Positions 35,176-45,158 of a DNA stretch of 64,000 nt are shown one piece after another. The stretch covers positions 242,535 to 306,534 of the forward strand of contig PDSF01000027.1 of NCBI GenBank assembly GCA_002748355.1, given 5' to 3'. Under the pieces are notes generated by a model that was not told the DNA's origin, did no database searches, and worked only from the letters and a program-made list of their open reading frames with translations. The position numbers and the translations under genes are program-made. The stretch's first letter is position 1, and each line of letters starts with the position of its first letter. The DNA comes from Planctomycetota bacterium (lineage in GTDB: Bacteria > Planctomycetota > UBA1135 > GCA-002748355).

Positions 35176-36573
35176 TCACATGCCGCTGCCCTTGATCATC
35201 GTCCCTACGGTTCGAGCCATCAGTCGGAAGTCTTCGGTCAAGGACCAGCGATCGATGTAATCGAGATCCATCTCCATCCACTGCTCGAACGAGATTTCGT
35301 TCCTGCCGCTGACCTGCCAAGTACAAGTGATTCCAGGCCGAACCGAAAGGCGACGACGCTGCCACCAGTCGTATTCGATGACCTCTGAAGGGATGGGCGG
35401 CCTCGGCCCCACCAAGCTCATCTGCCCGAAGAACACGTTGAAGAACTGGGGTAGCTCATCAAAGCTATATTTGCGCATGAAGCGACCGACCCGAGTAATC
35501 CGAGGATCGTCCTTCATCTTGAATACCGGCCCAGCCTGCTCATTCTCGCCCTCGATCTCCTTCTTCTTGTCCTCGGCATCAATACACATGCTGCGGAACT
35601 TAAGGCAGAGGAAAGGCCGCGCATTACGCCCGAGCCGCACTTGCTTGAAAAAGATCGGACCACCGTCCTCAAGCTTGACCGCGATCGCACAGCCCAGGAG
35701 CAACGGGGCACCAAAGATGATCGCCATCGCGGAAAGCACGATGTCTAGGGCCCTTTTGATGGCGAGGCGGACGGGAGCGACCGGTCCCGGCCGGAACGCG
35801 AATACCGGCAACGAGCCATAATGCACCATCATCGGTGCCAGATTGGACAGGGTGAGATAGCTCGGCGCAAAATGGCAGACGACGCCAACAAGGTCGCAAA
35901 GGTCGATGACCTTTTGGATCTGACCCGAGGTGGCTCCGCGCGAGGGGCAGAGCAGCACGGCATCCACCGTGTATTCCTGCAGGATGGTCTCCAAGTCCTC
36001 GGTAGTACCAAGCTCGCGGACCCCCTGGGGTACATCGCTCTCCTTGGTAAAAGGCACGGCCCCAAACACCCGTAACCCATATTGACGGTTTTTTCGCAAT
36101 AGCTCCGTAATCGCCGAGGCGCTATCTCCGTAGCCGACGACCAAGACCTCTCGGAAATTGCGTCCCTTCCGGCGCAGGAAGCGCAGCAGGGTGCGAATGA
36201 AAAGTCGCGGCAGGAGGAGACCAGCAAACGCAAAAACCAAGGTCGCCGTGGGTTCGATCTCAAGCCCACCGAGCAGCACGACCTGGATCATCAGCTGCAA
36301 GCCAATGGTGAAGATCAATGCCTCCACGAGAACTTGAATCTCATGGATCAGGGTTTCTGTCCGGCGAGAGTGGTACAGATCCAGGCGAACCGACAAGATG
36401 ACCCAGGTCGCCGAGAACAGGGCAACGACACCGACAGCATGCAGCAGGGGCATCGGCAGCAGCTCAAGCGAGGAGAAGGGCAGAACCCGACTCGCAAGAG
36501 CTGCGGCGGAAAGTAAGGCCAAGTCGAGCCCGAAGATCGTGCTAGCGAAGATACGGTGGTGAGCCTGTAGCAT
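35176..36573 (-). CDS. Undecaprenyl-phosphate sugar phosphotransferase (WcaJ/WbaP type)
   Basis: This enzyme starts repeat-unit synthesis by moving a sugar phosphate onto undecaprenyl phosphate. The 465-residue protein has four N-terminal membrane segments, a CoA-binding-like middle domain (EVLVVGYGDSASAI), one more membrane segment near KRALDIVLSAMAII, and the catalytic domain with FFKQVRLGRNARPF, LKFRSM and the signature DELPQFFNVFFGQMSLVGPRPP. The length and five-segment layout match the polyprenyl glycosylphosphotransferase family. Being the first gene of the minus arm, it faces the Wzz-like gene across a 153-base gap. Confidence 0.93.
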   Translation of the reverse strand: MLQAHHRIFASTIFGLDLALLSAAALASRVLPFSSLELLPMPLLHAVGVVALFSATWVILSVRLDLYHSRRTETLIHEIQVLVEALIFTIGLQLMIQVVLLGGLEIEPTATLVFAFAGLLLPRLFIRTLLRFLRRKGRNFREVLVVGYGDSASAITELLRKNRQYGLRVFGAVPFTKESDVPQGVRELGTTEDLETILQEYTVDAVLLCPSRGATSGQIQKVIDLCDLVGVVCHFAPSYLTLSNLAPMMVHYGSLPVFAFRPGPVAPVRLAIKRALDIVLSAMAIIFGAPLLLGCAIAVKLEDGGPIFFKQVRLGRNARPFLCLKFRSMCIDAEDKKKEIEGENEQAGPVFKMKDDPRITRVGRFMRKYSFDELPQFFNVFFGQMSLVGPRPPIPSEVIEYDWWQRRRLSVRPGITCTWQVSGRNEISFEQWMEMDLDYIDRWSLTEDFRLMARTVGTMIKGSGM

Positions 36574-36726
36574 GGCTTGGAGCCCAGCCCCAACACCGGG
36601 GCGTTCAGTTTTCTCATCGACCCCCTAAGGAGTCCGGCTTGACTGGCTCTCTGATAGAGGGGAAGCCGGAGGAGAGCGACAGGGTAGCAATATAAATCGA
36701 CCTCAGACCTCAGCGAGCAGCTGCCG
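36574..36726. promoter_or_regulatory. Divergent control region of the polysaccharide locus, with hairpin
   Basis: This gap separates the two arms of the polysaccharide locus and must hold both promoters. An inverted repeat pairs TCCGGCTT (36633-36640) with AAGCCGGA (36663-36670), with a smaller CTCT/AGAG pairing inside the loop. It could be an operator or an RNA leader hairpin of the Wzz-like transcript. An AT-rich patch follows at 36688-36700. I could not place -35 and -10 boxes with confidence. Confidence 0.45.
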
Positions 36727-38439
36727 ATGGAGAACTGTGATTCTCGCGGAGGCGCTCCTTTGTCGCAGCTACAAGATCCTGTCCCAAAGCATGCTGTCGT
36801 GAAGGCCAATACTCCGGACTTTGCTGCACTCGCGGCCTTGGTTCAGTCCAGCCATCAAGGCCCAAATGCCGGATCAGCATTGAGCCTGCGACAGTCGCTT
36901 GAAGCGCTGTTCCGCGGCAAGTGGTTCGTGCTCGGTATGACCGTTCTCGGCACCCTAATCGGGGTTTGGCTGGGTCTGAGCAAGCCGAACCAATACGAGA
37001 GCGTTGCGAGCTTCCATTTACGGCCAGGTGCCGAGGACATCCGCATCGACCCGGCATCCAACCCAGAGCAGAGCCTCCAGCGCTACGCTCTTCGCGACAA
37101 TGCCGAAGCCATCCTGCTCAGCGAGGAGCTCCTCCGGCGTGTCGTTAGGAAAGCCAGCCCAGAAACCGTGCTCGCACCTTACGCGCCGAGGCTGCGTGGA
37201 AATGCCCGTCCCGGCTGGCTCACCGAGTTCCGCAAAACGGTATACGCCCTTCAGCGCTGGCTGCATTCGGGTGGAGAGCAGCCCAATGAGCAGGAGGCAC
37301 TGCTCGCCCTTCAGCGCCGCCTACAAATCGAAGCCCCCGAGAACTCCGACCTTCTGCGCGTTCACCTGACCGGTAATGACGCCGAAGGCACACAGGAACT
37401 GCTCCGGGTTTTCATGCAGGCAGCTCAGGCGCGGCACCAGGAAGTGTACGACGCGGGCCCCCTGATCGAACTCATCGAACAAAGATATGCCGAAAGCAGA
37501 AAGCGCCATGACAAGGCCCGCAAGGAGCTACGGGCCTTTCTCGAAAAGCACGGCATCCGCAACTTCCGAGAGGACTTTGCCCAGAGCCAAATGGACGTTC
37601 GGGAGAGCGAGCGCGCCATCGCCAACCTGAAGCGCAAGATCGACGGTGACGTGCTGATCCTCGAAGGCCTGCGCAAGCAGCTCGCCGAGACGCCACGACA
37701 GATCAAGGTCAGGGAGCAGGTGCCCATCGCCAACCCACGCACCAATCTGCTGCGCACCCGCATCGCCAATCACGAGGCAGAACTCGAGCAGCTACTCGGC
37801 CAGGTCAAGGACACAGACCTCGCCGTCGTCAGGTTGCGCGCCACCCTCACCCGCCTACGCGCCGACCTTGCCAACGAAGAGAAGAAGCCGACCCGCTACC
37901 GCTTCGAGACCCGCTTCGAAAACAACAGCGCCTGGAGCGACCTGCGCACCCGCATCGTCACCCTCGAAACCCAGCAACGTATCGACAGGCGGCAAATCCC
38001 GGAACGCAAGCAGCACCTGGAGCAGGTCAAGGCCCGCAACCAAGAGCTCAATAGCCTGAGCGCGCGCTATCACCAGCTCGCCGACGAGCTCGCGACCCAA
38101 AGCGAAGAGCTGGAAAGCGCTCGGCATCGCCAGCAAATCGCCGCCACCAAGCGCGAGCTCGACGCACGACGGCTCAGTTCACTGCAGATCTTTGACCAGC
38201 CCAGCCTACCGCTCGAGAAGATCGGTCCTCAGCGCTCGCGCATCGTCATTGGCGGCTTCCTGGGCGGGCTGTTCGCGGCGATCGCCTTCTTGATCCTGGG
38301 CGCGTTGACCGACCGCAAGATCCACAGCGCCGAAGAGATCGAAAAACAGCTCGGGATCAAGGTCCTCGCCACTGTCCCTAACCTCGACCGGAGCAGCCTG
38401 CGGCGCCACCACCGGCAGCGCGTCACCAGCTGGCACTGA
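36727..38439 (+). CDS. Wzz/GumC-like polysaccharide chain-length protein
   Basis: The 570-residue protein has a membrane segment at about 65-85 (KWFVLGMTVLGTLIGVWLG), a long periplasmic domain with several coiled-coil stretches (about residues 255-490), and a second membrane segment at about 520-545. This matches polysaccharide co-polymerases of the Wzz/GumC type, which set chain length with Wzy and couple to an export pore. The usual proline-rich motif near the second segment appears as DQPSLPLEKIGPQRS. An N-terminal tail of about 55 residues precedes the Wzz domain. The kinase-like gene starts three bases after its stop, as expected for a Wzz/Wzc-type pair. Confidence 0.88.
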   Translation: MENCDSRGGAPLSQLQDPVPKHAVVKANTPDFAALAALVQSSHQGPNAGSALSLRQSLEALFRGKWFVLGMTVLGTLIGVWLGLSKPNQYESVASFHLRPGAEDIRIDPASNPEQSLQRYALRDNAEAILLSEELLRRVVRKASPETVLAPYAPRLRGNARPGWLTEFRKTVYALQRWLHSGGEQPNEQEALLALQRRLQIEAPENSDLLRVHLTGNDAEGTQELLRVFMQAAQARHQEVYDAGPLIELIEQRYAESRKRHDKARKELRAFLEKHGIRNFREDFAQSQMDVRESERAIANLKRKIDGDVLILEGLRKQLAETPRQIKVREQVPIANPRTNLLRTRIANHEAELEQLLGQVKDTDLAVVRLRATLTRLRADLANEEKKPTRYRFETRFENNSAWSDLRTRIVTLETQQRIDRRQIPERKQHLEQVKARNQELNSLSARYHQLADELATQSEELESARHRQQIAATKRELDARRLSSLQIFDQPSLPLEKIGPQRSRIVIGGFLGGLFAAIAFLILGALTDRKIHSAEEIEKQLGIKVLATVPNLDRSSLRRHHRQRVTSWH

Positions 38440-38441
38440 CC

Positions 38442-39128
38442 ATGAAAAGCATCGTCGAGAACACCCGTAAGAAAAGTGGCATGTCCGGGCGCAAGGCCCA
38501 GTCCATGCGCGAAGAACTTCGACACCTCTGGACCCGGCTTCAGAGCATCTTGCCCAGCCCTGGAGAAAGCTCTCTTCGACTAGGATTCGTCTCGACCTAT
38601 CCCGGCGAAGGAACGACGACGATGGCCGCCAACTTCGCCCTGTTCCTGGGAGAGCAGGGACTCGGCGTCTGTCTCGTCGAATGCAACCTGCGTCGCCCCG
38701 CCCTCGCCGATCACTTCGATATCCCAGCCACGCCCGGTATCAGCGATCTGCTGAGCGGAAGCGTCAAGCTGAAGGAAGCACTGCGCCCCAGTGTAGGTGC
38801 AGGAGTCTCCCTGCTGCCCGCCGGTTCGGTCCCTCGCGACGTCTACGGCGTCTTCGGCCGAGGCGGCATGGGCCATGTGCACGAGAGGCTGGCGGGTCTG
38901 AGTGATGTGAGGATCCTCGACATCCCACCTCTGGCCTCGGCGCCAGAAGCCGGCACCATCCTGCGTGAACTCGACGGAGTCGTTCTCGTCGTTCGCTCGC
39001 ATCAAACCCGGCAAGAGTCGGTAGAGAAGTCGGTAGCGACCCTATCCGAACTCGGAGTCCCCCTACTCGGGGCCGTACTCAACCGCATTACCTACGACCT
39101 GCCCAGCATCGTCGAGCGACTGCTCTGA
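38442..39128 (+). CDS. CpsD/Wzc-like BY-kinase-family ATPase with degenerate P-loop
   Basis: The 228-residue protein has the fold of the cytoplasmic tyrosine kinases paired with Wzz proteins. Position by position, Walker A reads STYPGEGTTTM (residues 51-61), where the conserved lysine of GEGKST is threonine 58. Walker A' reads VECNLRRP, where aspartates are expected (DxDLRRP). Walker B is ILDIPPL with its aspartate kept. The C-terminal tyrosine cluster of active BY-kinases is absent; only one tyrosine lies near the end. It is therefore likely to be an inactive, structural partner of the upstream Wzz-like protein. Confidence 0.85.
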   Translation: MKSIVENTRKKSGMSGRKAQSMREELRHLWTRLQSILPSPGESSLRLGFVSTYPGEGTTTMAANFALFLGEQGLGVCLVECNLRRPALADHFDIPATPGISDLLSGSVKLKEALRPSVGAGVSLLPAGSVPRDVYGVFGRGGMGHVHERLAGLSDVRILDIPPLASAPEAGTILRELDGVVLVVRSHQTRQESVEKSVATLSELGVPLLGAVLNRITYDLPSIVERLL

Positions 39129-39135
39129 GGACATC

Positions 39136-39714
39136 GTGTTCGGGAAAATACCGTTCCTCATCGCGAGCCTTTTCGGCCGCGCCTGGAACAAACTCGCGTC
39201 TCTCCTGTACGCCGGCGCCTTTGCCGAGTACGGCCGAAAGAGCGTGATCGAACGCCCTCTCCGCCTCCTCCACCCCGAGTGTATTTCGATCGGCAGTGGG
39301 GTCTTCATTGGTGGCGGCAGTTGGCTCCAAGCCTTAGCCAGCGAAAAGCAGCAGCCCCGCATCCAAATCGGGGACAGCTGCAGCGTATCTGGAACCTGCG
39401 TGCTTTCAGCGGTCCAAGAACTCATCCTCGAGGAGGCGGTTCTTCTGGCCCGCAATGTGTACATCTCTGACCACATCCATGCCTACTCCGACCTAGAGCG
39501 GCCCATCCGCTACCAGGGTGTCGCCAAGGTCGCCCCCGTTCGTATCGGGCGCGGCGCTTGGCTGGGCCAGAACGTCGTCGTATGCCCGGGAGTGACGATA
39601 GGAGCCGGCAGCGTCATTGGTGCAAACAGCGTGGTCACCGAGAGCATCCCCGCACACAGCGTGGCCGTCGGCTCGCCGGCAAAGGTGGTCAAACACTTTG
39701 GCCAGGATGCATGA
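39136..39714 (+). CDS. Left-handed beta-helix (hexapeptide) acyltransferase
   Basis: The 192-residue protein has the repeated hexapeptide pattern of serine/sugar O-acetyltransferases: ISIGSGVFIGGGSWL, IQIGDSCSVSGTCVLS, VRIGRGAWLGQNVVVCPGVTIGAGSVIGANSVVT and a closing VGSPAKVVKHFG. The active-site histidine is probably in ISDHIHAYSD. It likely acetylates a sugar of the surface glycan. The GTG at 39136 has GAGG upstream, eight bases after the kinase-like gene, and its stop overlaps the next start as ATGA. Confidence 0.9.
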   Translation: MFGKIPFLIASLFGRAWNKLASLLYAGAFAEYGRKSVIERPLRLLHPECISIGSGVFIGGGSWLQALASEKQQPRIQIGDSCSVSGTCVLSAVQELILEEAVLLARNVYISDHIHAYSDLERPIRYQGVAKVAPVRIGRGAWLGQNVVVCPGVTIGAGSVIGANSVVTESIPAHSVAVGSPAKVVKHFGQDA

Positions 39715-41036
39715 TGAAGAGATTGCTCTTCCTCGCGCACTACTTCCCGCCAATCGGGGGGGCAGGAGTGCAGCGCAGCGTCAAGTTCGTCAAGCACCTG
39801 CCTGCCTTCGGCATCGAGCCGATCATCTTCACCGGCCCCTCAGAAGCTCAGGGGCGTTGGCAGCCCGAGGACGCGAGCCTCGACAGTGAATTGCCCCCAG
39901 GGCTTGAGGTCCACCGCATCCAGGGCTCCCCCCCTACGCAGACGACACGGGCCAGCCGCCTGCTAGGCACGACCTCGCCTTTCGGCAAGTGGCTCAGCGA
40001 AGGACTTCTACGTCTGAGCGAGACCCTAGACGCCGCACCCGATGTCCTGCTCGTCAGCCTCGCTCCGTACGAAGCCCTCGCTCCGGCACTGTCCATGGCG
40101 AGGAAATGGGGCTGTCCGATCGTCGCTGACCTGCGCGATCCCTGGGCCCTGGATGAGGTGCGGATCTACCCCAGCTCCTGGCACCGGCAACGCGAACAGG
40201 CCCAGATGCAGCGCCTGCTCGGACAATGCGATGCCGTGATTTGGAACTGCCCCGAGGCCCATGCCGCTGGTCGTGATCTGCTCGGCGAAGCCGGCTCCCA
40301 GCGCCAACACTGCATCCCCAACGGCTACGACGAAGATGACTTTGCCGGTCTCCGCCCACGCGCGCCCGATGGCCGCCTCCGCATCGTCCACAGTGGCTAT
40401 CTCCATGCCGAACTGGGCCTTCGACATCGGGCCCGCGGTCGTCTGCAACGACTATTGGGCGGCGAGCTGAGCCCCGTGGACTTTTTGACTCGCTCGCATG
40501 TTTTCCTGCTCAAGGCCCTGGAGCGCTTACAGCGCGAGCAGCCCCAGCTCGCAGGCAGCATCGACCTGCACTTGTATGGCGTACTCAGCCCTAGCGATAC
40601 CCGCATTGCTCAGGAAAGTAGCTTCAAGAGCATCCACCTCCACGGCTACACCCCACACTCCGGGCTGGTCCGCGCCCTCGTCGAGAGCGACATACTCTTC
40701 CTCCCCATGCACGACCTGACACAAGGCCGTCGCGCTCGCATCGTGCCCGGCAAGACCTACGAATACCTCCGCGCAGGTGCTCCGATCCTGGCCGCGGTGC
40801 CGCCGGGAGACGCGAGGGACTTCGTTATCGCTGCGGAAGCTGGCCACTGCGTTCCCCCAGCAGGTTCGGACGAAATGGTGGACGCCATTGCCAGCGCAGC
40901 CGAGAAGCCGGAGAAAAGGTCATCCCCAGTGCGAGAAGCAATCGCCCGCTTCGAACGCCGAAGGCTCACGGCAGAGCTGGCAAGCATCCTCGATCAAGTC
41001 CTTGGCGGCTCATCGCCGATAACACCGAGAATATGA
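39711..41036 (+). CDS. GT-B glycosyltransferase (GT4-like)
   Basis: The 441-residue protein starts LLFLAHYFPPIGGAGVQRSVKF, the N-terminal glycine loop of GT4-like enzymes. Later motifs are VADLRDPWALDE, the interdomain HCIPNGYDEDDF, and the donor site ESDILFLPMHD followed by PGKTYEYLRAGAPILA. It is predicted to add a sugar to the lipid-linked repeat at the cytoplasmic face. ATG at 39711 overlaps the acyltransferase stop; the longer in-frame extension lies inside that gene and is rejected. Confidence 0.9.
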   Translation: MMKRLLFLAHYFPPIGGAGVQRSVKFVKHLPAFGIEPIIFTGPSEAQGRWQPEDASLDSELPPGLEVHRIQGSPPTQTTRASRLLGTTSPFGKWLSEGLLRLSETLDAAPDVLLVSLAPYEALAPALSMARKWGCPIVADLRDPWALDEVRIYPSSWHRQREQAQMQRLLGQCDAVIWNCPEAHAAGRDLLGEAGSQRQHCIPNGYDEDDFAGLRPRAPDGRLRIVHSGYLHAELGLRHRARGRLQRLLGGELSPVDFLTRSHVFLLKALERLQREQPQLAGSIDLHLYGVLSPSDTRIAQESSFKSIHLHGYTPHSGLVRALVESDILFLPMHDLTQGRRARIVPGKTYEYLRAGAPILAAVPPGDARDFVIAAEAGHCVPPAGSDEMVDAIASAAEKPEKRSSPVREAIARFERRRLTAELASILDQVLGGSSPITPRI

Positions 41037-41677
41037 CCTTGATCACCCCCCTCGATACGAGCCCAGTAACCCGCCCATCCATCCCCAGCACCCTCCACGT
41101 TGGCAGTGGGAAAAACTGGCGCCCCGAGTATCTCAACCTGGATATCGAGCCACGCTGGCGGCCGGACATTTTGTACGACCTCGCCCAGCCTTTGCCCGCA
41201 GACGGGCAGGTAACGGTCGACACCGAACGCTTCGGCCGACTAACTCTTAGCGAGAACCTCTTCCCCGAAATCATCGCCCAGGATGTGCTTGAGCACATTC
41301 CCGACCTGAGCGCCGCCATGACCACGATGCTGCACTGGCTGCGGGTTGGCGGCGTGCTCCGGATCTTCGTGCCCTACGAGCTATCGCTAGGAGCCTGGAG
41401 CGACCCCACCCACGTCCGGGCATTCAACGAGCGGAGCTTCCACTACTACACGGTTTGGAGCTGGTACCTCGGCTGGCGCACCCACCACTTTGCCTTGACC
41501 AAGATGGAATTCGTGCCCACAGACTTCGGCAAAAGCCTGACGGAGAAGGGCGTGGAACTCGACGAGCTGCTGCGCACGCCACGGGCCATCGAACAGATGT
41601 ATGTCGAGCTGACCAAGCAAGCGCTGAGCCCTGAAGACCTACGGGTGACCGAAACGTTTCTCGACGGTCGACGCTGA
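41033..41677 (+). CDS. SAM-dependent methyltransferase-like protein of the polysaccharide locus
   Basis: The 214-residue protein has a short class I methyltransferase core: LHVGSGKNWRPEYLNLDIE (SAM loop and acidic residue), AQDVLEHIPDLSAAM and LRVGGVLRIFVPYE. The motif WSDPTHVRAFNERSFHYYT is typical of methyltransferases in glycan loci. It may methylate a sugar or a chain terminus. The ATG overlaps the glycosyltransferase stop as ATGA. It is the last gene of the plus arm. Confidence 0.83.
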   Translation: MTLITPLDTSPVTRPSIPSTLHVGSGKNWRPEYLNLDIEPRWRPDILYDLAQPLPADGQVTVDTERFGRLTLSENLFPEIIAQDVLEHIPDLSAAMTTMLHWLRVGGVLRIFVPYELSLGAWSDPTHVRAFNERSFHYYTVWSWYLGWRTHHFALTKMEFVPTDFGKSLTEKGVELDELLRTPRAIEQMYVELTKQALSPEDLRVTETFLDGRR

Positions 41678-41694
41678 GCCGAGAGCCGGCTTTT
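41677..41694 (+). terminator. Possible terminator after the polysaccharide plus arm
   Basis: AGCCG at 41677-41681 pairs with CGGCT at 41687-41691, followed by TTT, right at the stop of the methyltransferase gene. A second inverted repeat, ATCCGGA/TCCGGAT, lies at 41723-41748 across the end of the convergent kinase gene. Both are short, so confidence is limited. Confidence 0.4.
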
Positions 41695-41734
41695 CGATTA
41701 CGCAAGACCCGCAGACCGGTCCATCCGGAGTCTT

Positions 41735-42844
41735 TCAGGATTCCGGATCGCGCTTGTGCTCGGCAATGGCCTCGGAAACTGCAGAGACCATCTCTTCCCC
41801 GAAGAAGGGTTTCGAGAGGATTCTCGCATAGCTAAGCCCGGAAAATCGACGTTCTACTTCGCGCTCGGCATAACCACTCATGAGTAGTATCGGGGTCCGG
41901 GGGAGGATTTCACGCAGGGCAACAAAACACTCGTAGCCACTCAGTCGCGGCATCACCAAATCGAGAAGAACACAGGCGATCTCGTCGTGATGCTTCCTAG
42001 CCAACTCGACGGCTTCTTCGCCATCTACGGCTGACAGGTATTCATAGCCCACTCGATCAAGGGTCTGCTCGATCATCGATCGTAGTGCGGCCTCGTCATC
42101 GACAACGAGGACCATGGGCTTGCTTGCCGGCTCGGCGTTCTGTTCCAGCTTTGACTCGGCTCCCCTGACCCTATTGGGCAAAAGGCTGCAGCTATGCGGA
42201 AAGAACACTCGAAAGCAGGTGCCTTCGTTTGGAGCCGTGCGTACGAGAAGAGCAGCGCTGTGCCCCCGCAGCACCCCTTGCACCGCGGCGAGCCCCAGCC
42301 CTCTTCCAGTAAACTTCGTGGTGAAGAAGGGCTCGAAGGCCCGCGCCTGCGTATCCGCATCCATGCCGCAGCCATCATCCTCGACCTCGAGCAGGATATA
42401 GCTTCCCGACTTAGGCGCCTCTTCTGGATGCTCGTAATGGACCAGGTTCCCCTCGAGTTCCTGTTCCGAAAGCGTGCAGAGGCTCGTACTCACAGCAATA
42501 CGCCCCCGCTGCTCGCCGATCGCCTCCGAAGCGTTGGTGACCAAGTTCACCAAGACGTGCTGGATCTGTGCCGCATCGCCAAGAAAGGCCGCAGGACTCC
42601 CTTCCAGCTTCATGCACAGCTCGATGGTGCTCGGAATCGAACTAACCAGCAAGGGTTCGATCCTGGCGACTGTCGCCTGCAGTGAGATGGGCCGCAGCTC
42701 GAAGTGCCAGTTGCCAGAATACTCAAGCATCTGCCGGGTTAGAGAAGCCGCACGCTCTGCCGAATACTCCACCTGCTGGAGGGAGGCCAAGGCCGGATGC
42801 CCCTCGGCCAACTCCTTCTTTGCCAGCTCGCTGAAACCGAGCAT
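41735..42844 (-). pseudogene. Hybrid histidine kinase, 3' part after an in-frame TAG (ATPase and receiver domains)
   Basis: This frame continues the sensor kinase gene beyond a single amber codon at 42848-42850. It contains the end of the dimerisation helix pair (AASLTRQMLEYSG), a HATPase domain with N-box HVLVNLVTNASEAIG, G1 box DDGCGMD and FEPFFTTKFTGRGLGLAAV, and a C-terminal receiver domain with VLVVDDE, phospho-acceptor LLDLVMP and SKPF. An ATG lies two codons after the TAG but has no ribosome binding site, and the peptide would lack the phospho-accepting histidine. It may be a dead fragment, a readthrough product, or a split kinase half. Confidence 0.8.
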
Positions 42845-42847
42845 CGA

Positions 42848-45037
42848 CTACAGGAGGTTGTTGAAGTCGTGCGCGACCCCGCCAGCGAGCACACCGAGAC
42901 TCTCTAGCTTCTGAGCTTCGAGTGCCTGACGTTCGACTTCCTGGCGCCGCCGTTCGCTCTCGACCTCCTTGGTGATGTCGTGCATATAGCCTTCGATCGC
43001 GATCAAATCGAAGCCCGCACGAATCCCCGAACCCTGCTCGAAGATCCAAAGCCGCTCGCCTTCGTAGACCTCAAGCGGATAGACCACCTGATAACCACCG
43101 GTGCTCTCCAATTCACGGCGAATCTCCGTATGAACCCGCTCTCGTTCCTCTTCGGGGATCAAGGAGCGAAAGCCCGGCCCGGCGGGATCGAGCAGCGCTT
43201 TGGGATCCCAGCCAGTCAAAACCCGACAGCCTTCGCTGAGCTCGACGACTTCGTGACCGGCATCGGCACGGGCACGAAAGACCATGCCAGGGAGCTGAGA
43301 CAAGACCTTTGACCAGCGACTCTGGGTCTCGTGCAGATTCAGCTCCGCCCGGCGCCGCTCGATGATGTCCCAAGCGATATCACCCAGCTCACTGAGGATG
43401 CGCAGATCATCCTGCCCGTAGTCACTGGCGCGATTCGCCACGCCCATCAGCGCAACGACCTTCCCCTCGCGCAGTATGGGCACAAGCAGTTCTCTCTCGA
43501 CGGCAGCGAAGCCCTCAGGCATAGCCCGCCTGCCTTTTCGTGCGGCAGGGTCGTTGCAAAGCACCGGCGTCCTACTCTGCACGCATTCCGCCCAGATGCC
43601 GGCTTCGCCGATCGGGTACGAAGCGCCGGGCTCGACCGGCTCGCTCATTCCCAGACGGGTTCGCATCGACCAAGCCTGGAGCAGCAGTTCGTCGTTCTCG
43701 CTGTCAAAGAAGTGGAAGAAACCGATCTGGCTGTGGGTCAGCAGCTCGGCCTCGTCCATAACAAAGCTCATCAGCTCGGGAAGTGAATGATCAAGAGCAT
43801 GCTCATTGATGCGGAGTCGCGCATCGAAGAGCTGCTCCCGCTGCCGCCAGGCCGTGACCTCCCGGGCCACAATCGTCACTCCTTCACAATGGCCGGTATC
43901 AGAGCAGCGCCCAATCGCCGTGACTTCGTAGTAGGCGTGCTCGCCAGAGGCAGCCTGATGCAACATCGCAAAACGCTGCGGCCCCTCTCCCCGCAGTGCT
44001 CGCTGCAGAGCCGCCTGCACCTCGTCGCGACTCGGATCCGGCACATGATCGAGGAAAGGTTGCGATAGCTCGAGATCGTCCTCCGCAATGCCGCGAGGCG
44101 GGTGATTCCAGAAGCGCACTCGGAACTCTTGGTCCAGATCGACAATCCAGTCCGGACTGGTTTCGGTGAGCGAACGCCAGCGCAGCTCCGAACTACGAGC
44201 CAAATCACGCTCAGTGCGGATTCTCCGAAAGAACATGAGCTGCGGCTCTCTGACCGCAAGCTGAACCAAAGCATGGAAGAGAAGGAAGTGTGCGACGATT
44301 CGGAAGCAGCGGCCGACGACATTCATCGCACTGTCCGCGTCCAGGTACGAGGTCAACGCGAACTCGCCAGCCACGGTGAGGAGGAGGGCAACCGGCAAGA
44401 GGATCCGCACACTGGGAGCTATGCTTTCTCGCCTCATAACGAAGAATATCAGCGACAGCAGTAAGACCGCGGAGATCGCATATTCTGCGCCAAACTTAAA
44501 ATCCGTAAGCCCAATATCCTCGATGTAGCAGTCGGCAAATACCGGCCACACGAAGATGCTGAGTAAAGAGCCAACGGTAACCAAGAGAAGCAGCAGTATC
44601 GTCCAGAACAGCGGTGGCCGCGAACGCAGCCAAATCGCAGCCCCGAGGAAACCTAAGGCCTCGACCCCGCGGGCGCTGATCCAAAGCTGCGCCGATAGGT
44701 TATCGGGCGAAGTGCTGGTAAAGACATCGAGACCGGGATAGGCCAGGGTGTGAAGTATGCCGAGAACCCCTGAAAGCAGCATGGCCGCAGCGAGGATCAG
44801 TAGACTGGGACTATTCAGATTGCGACGACCGGCCCAAACGACGTAGCAAGCTCCCCAAGCAACCGTCGTCGACAACAGCTCGGCAAAGCTGTGGAACAAG
44901 ACAAAGCTGCGAGCATTCGTCCCCAGGAAAAAGAGCAAGGGAAGGGCAGCAAAGGCCGCCATAGAAAGCGAAAACGCCGCATGCCGAGCCATTGGTATCC
45001 GGCGTTTTCCTTCGGCCTTATGACTGCCTCCGCCCAT
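42848..45037 (-). pseudogene. Hybrid histidine kinase, 5' part (MASE3, PAS, GAF, PAS, truncated H-box)
   Basis: The reading frame encodes a membrane sensor with seven to eight N-terminal hydrophobic segments resembling the MASE3 domain (to about residue 225, with NVVGRCFRIVAHFLLFHALV), a PAS domain, a GAF domain (SQIGFFHFFD, VPILREGKVVALMGVAN), a second PAS domain, a coiled linker and the H-box GGVAHDFNNLL. TAG follows immediately, where the family continues with a helix such as ILGYAEL; exactly that (MLGFSELA) follows in the same frame. The protein would thus have the phosphorylatable histidine but no ATPase domain. ATG at 45037 follows AAAGGGGGGCT. It is divergent from the SnoaL-like gene. 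Confidence 0.85.
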
Positions 45038-45158
45038 AGCCCCCCCTTTTGCCAATGGAGCGCATCATAGACAGGGCGCCCCCAGAAGCTCAAACTCCCA
45101 GTATCCGCCTCCTCGCCAAAGACACCGTCCTAAAGGGATCTCTAACAGGCCGCTACTC

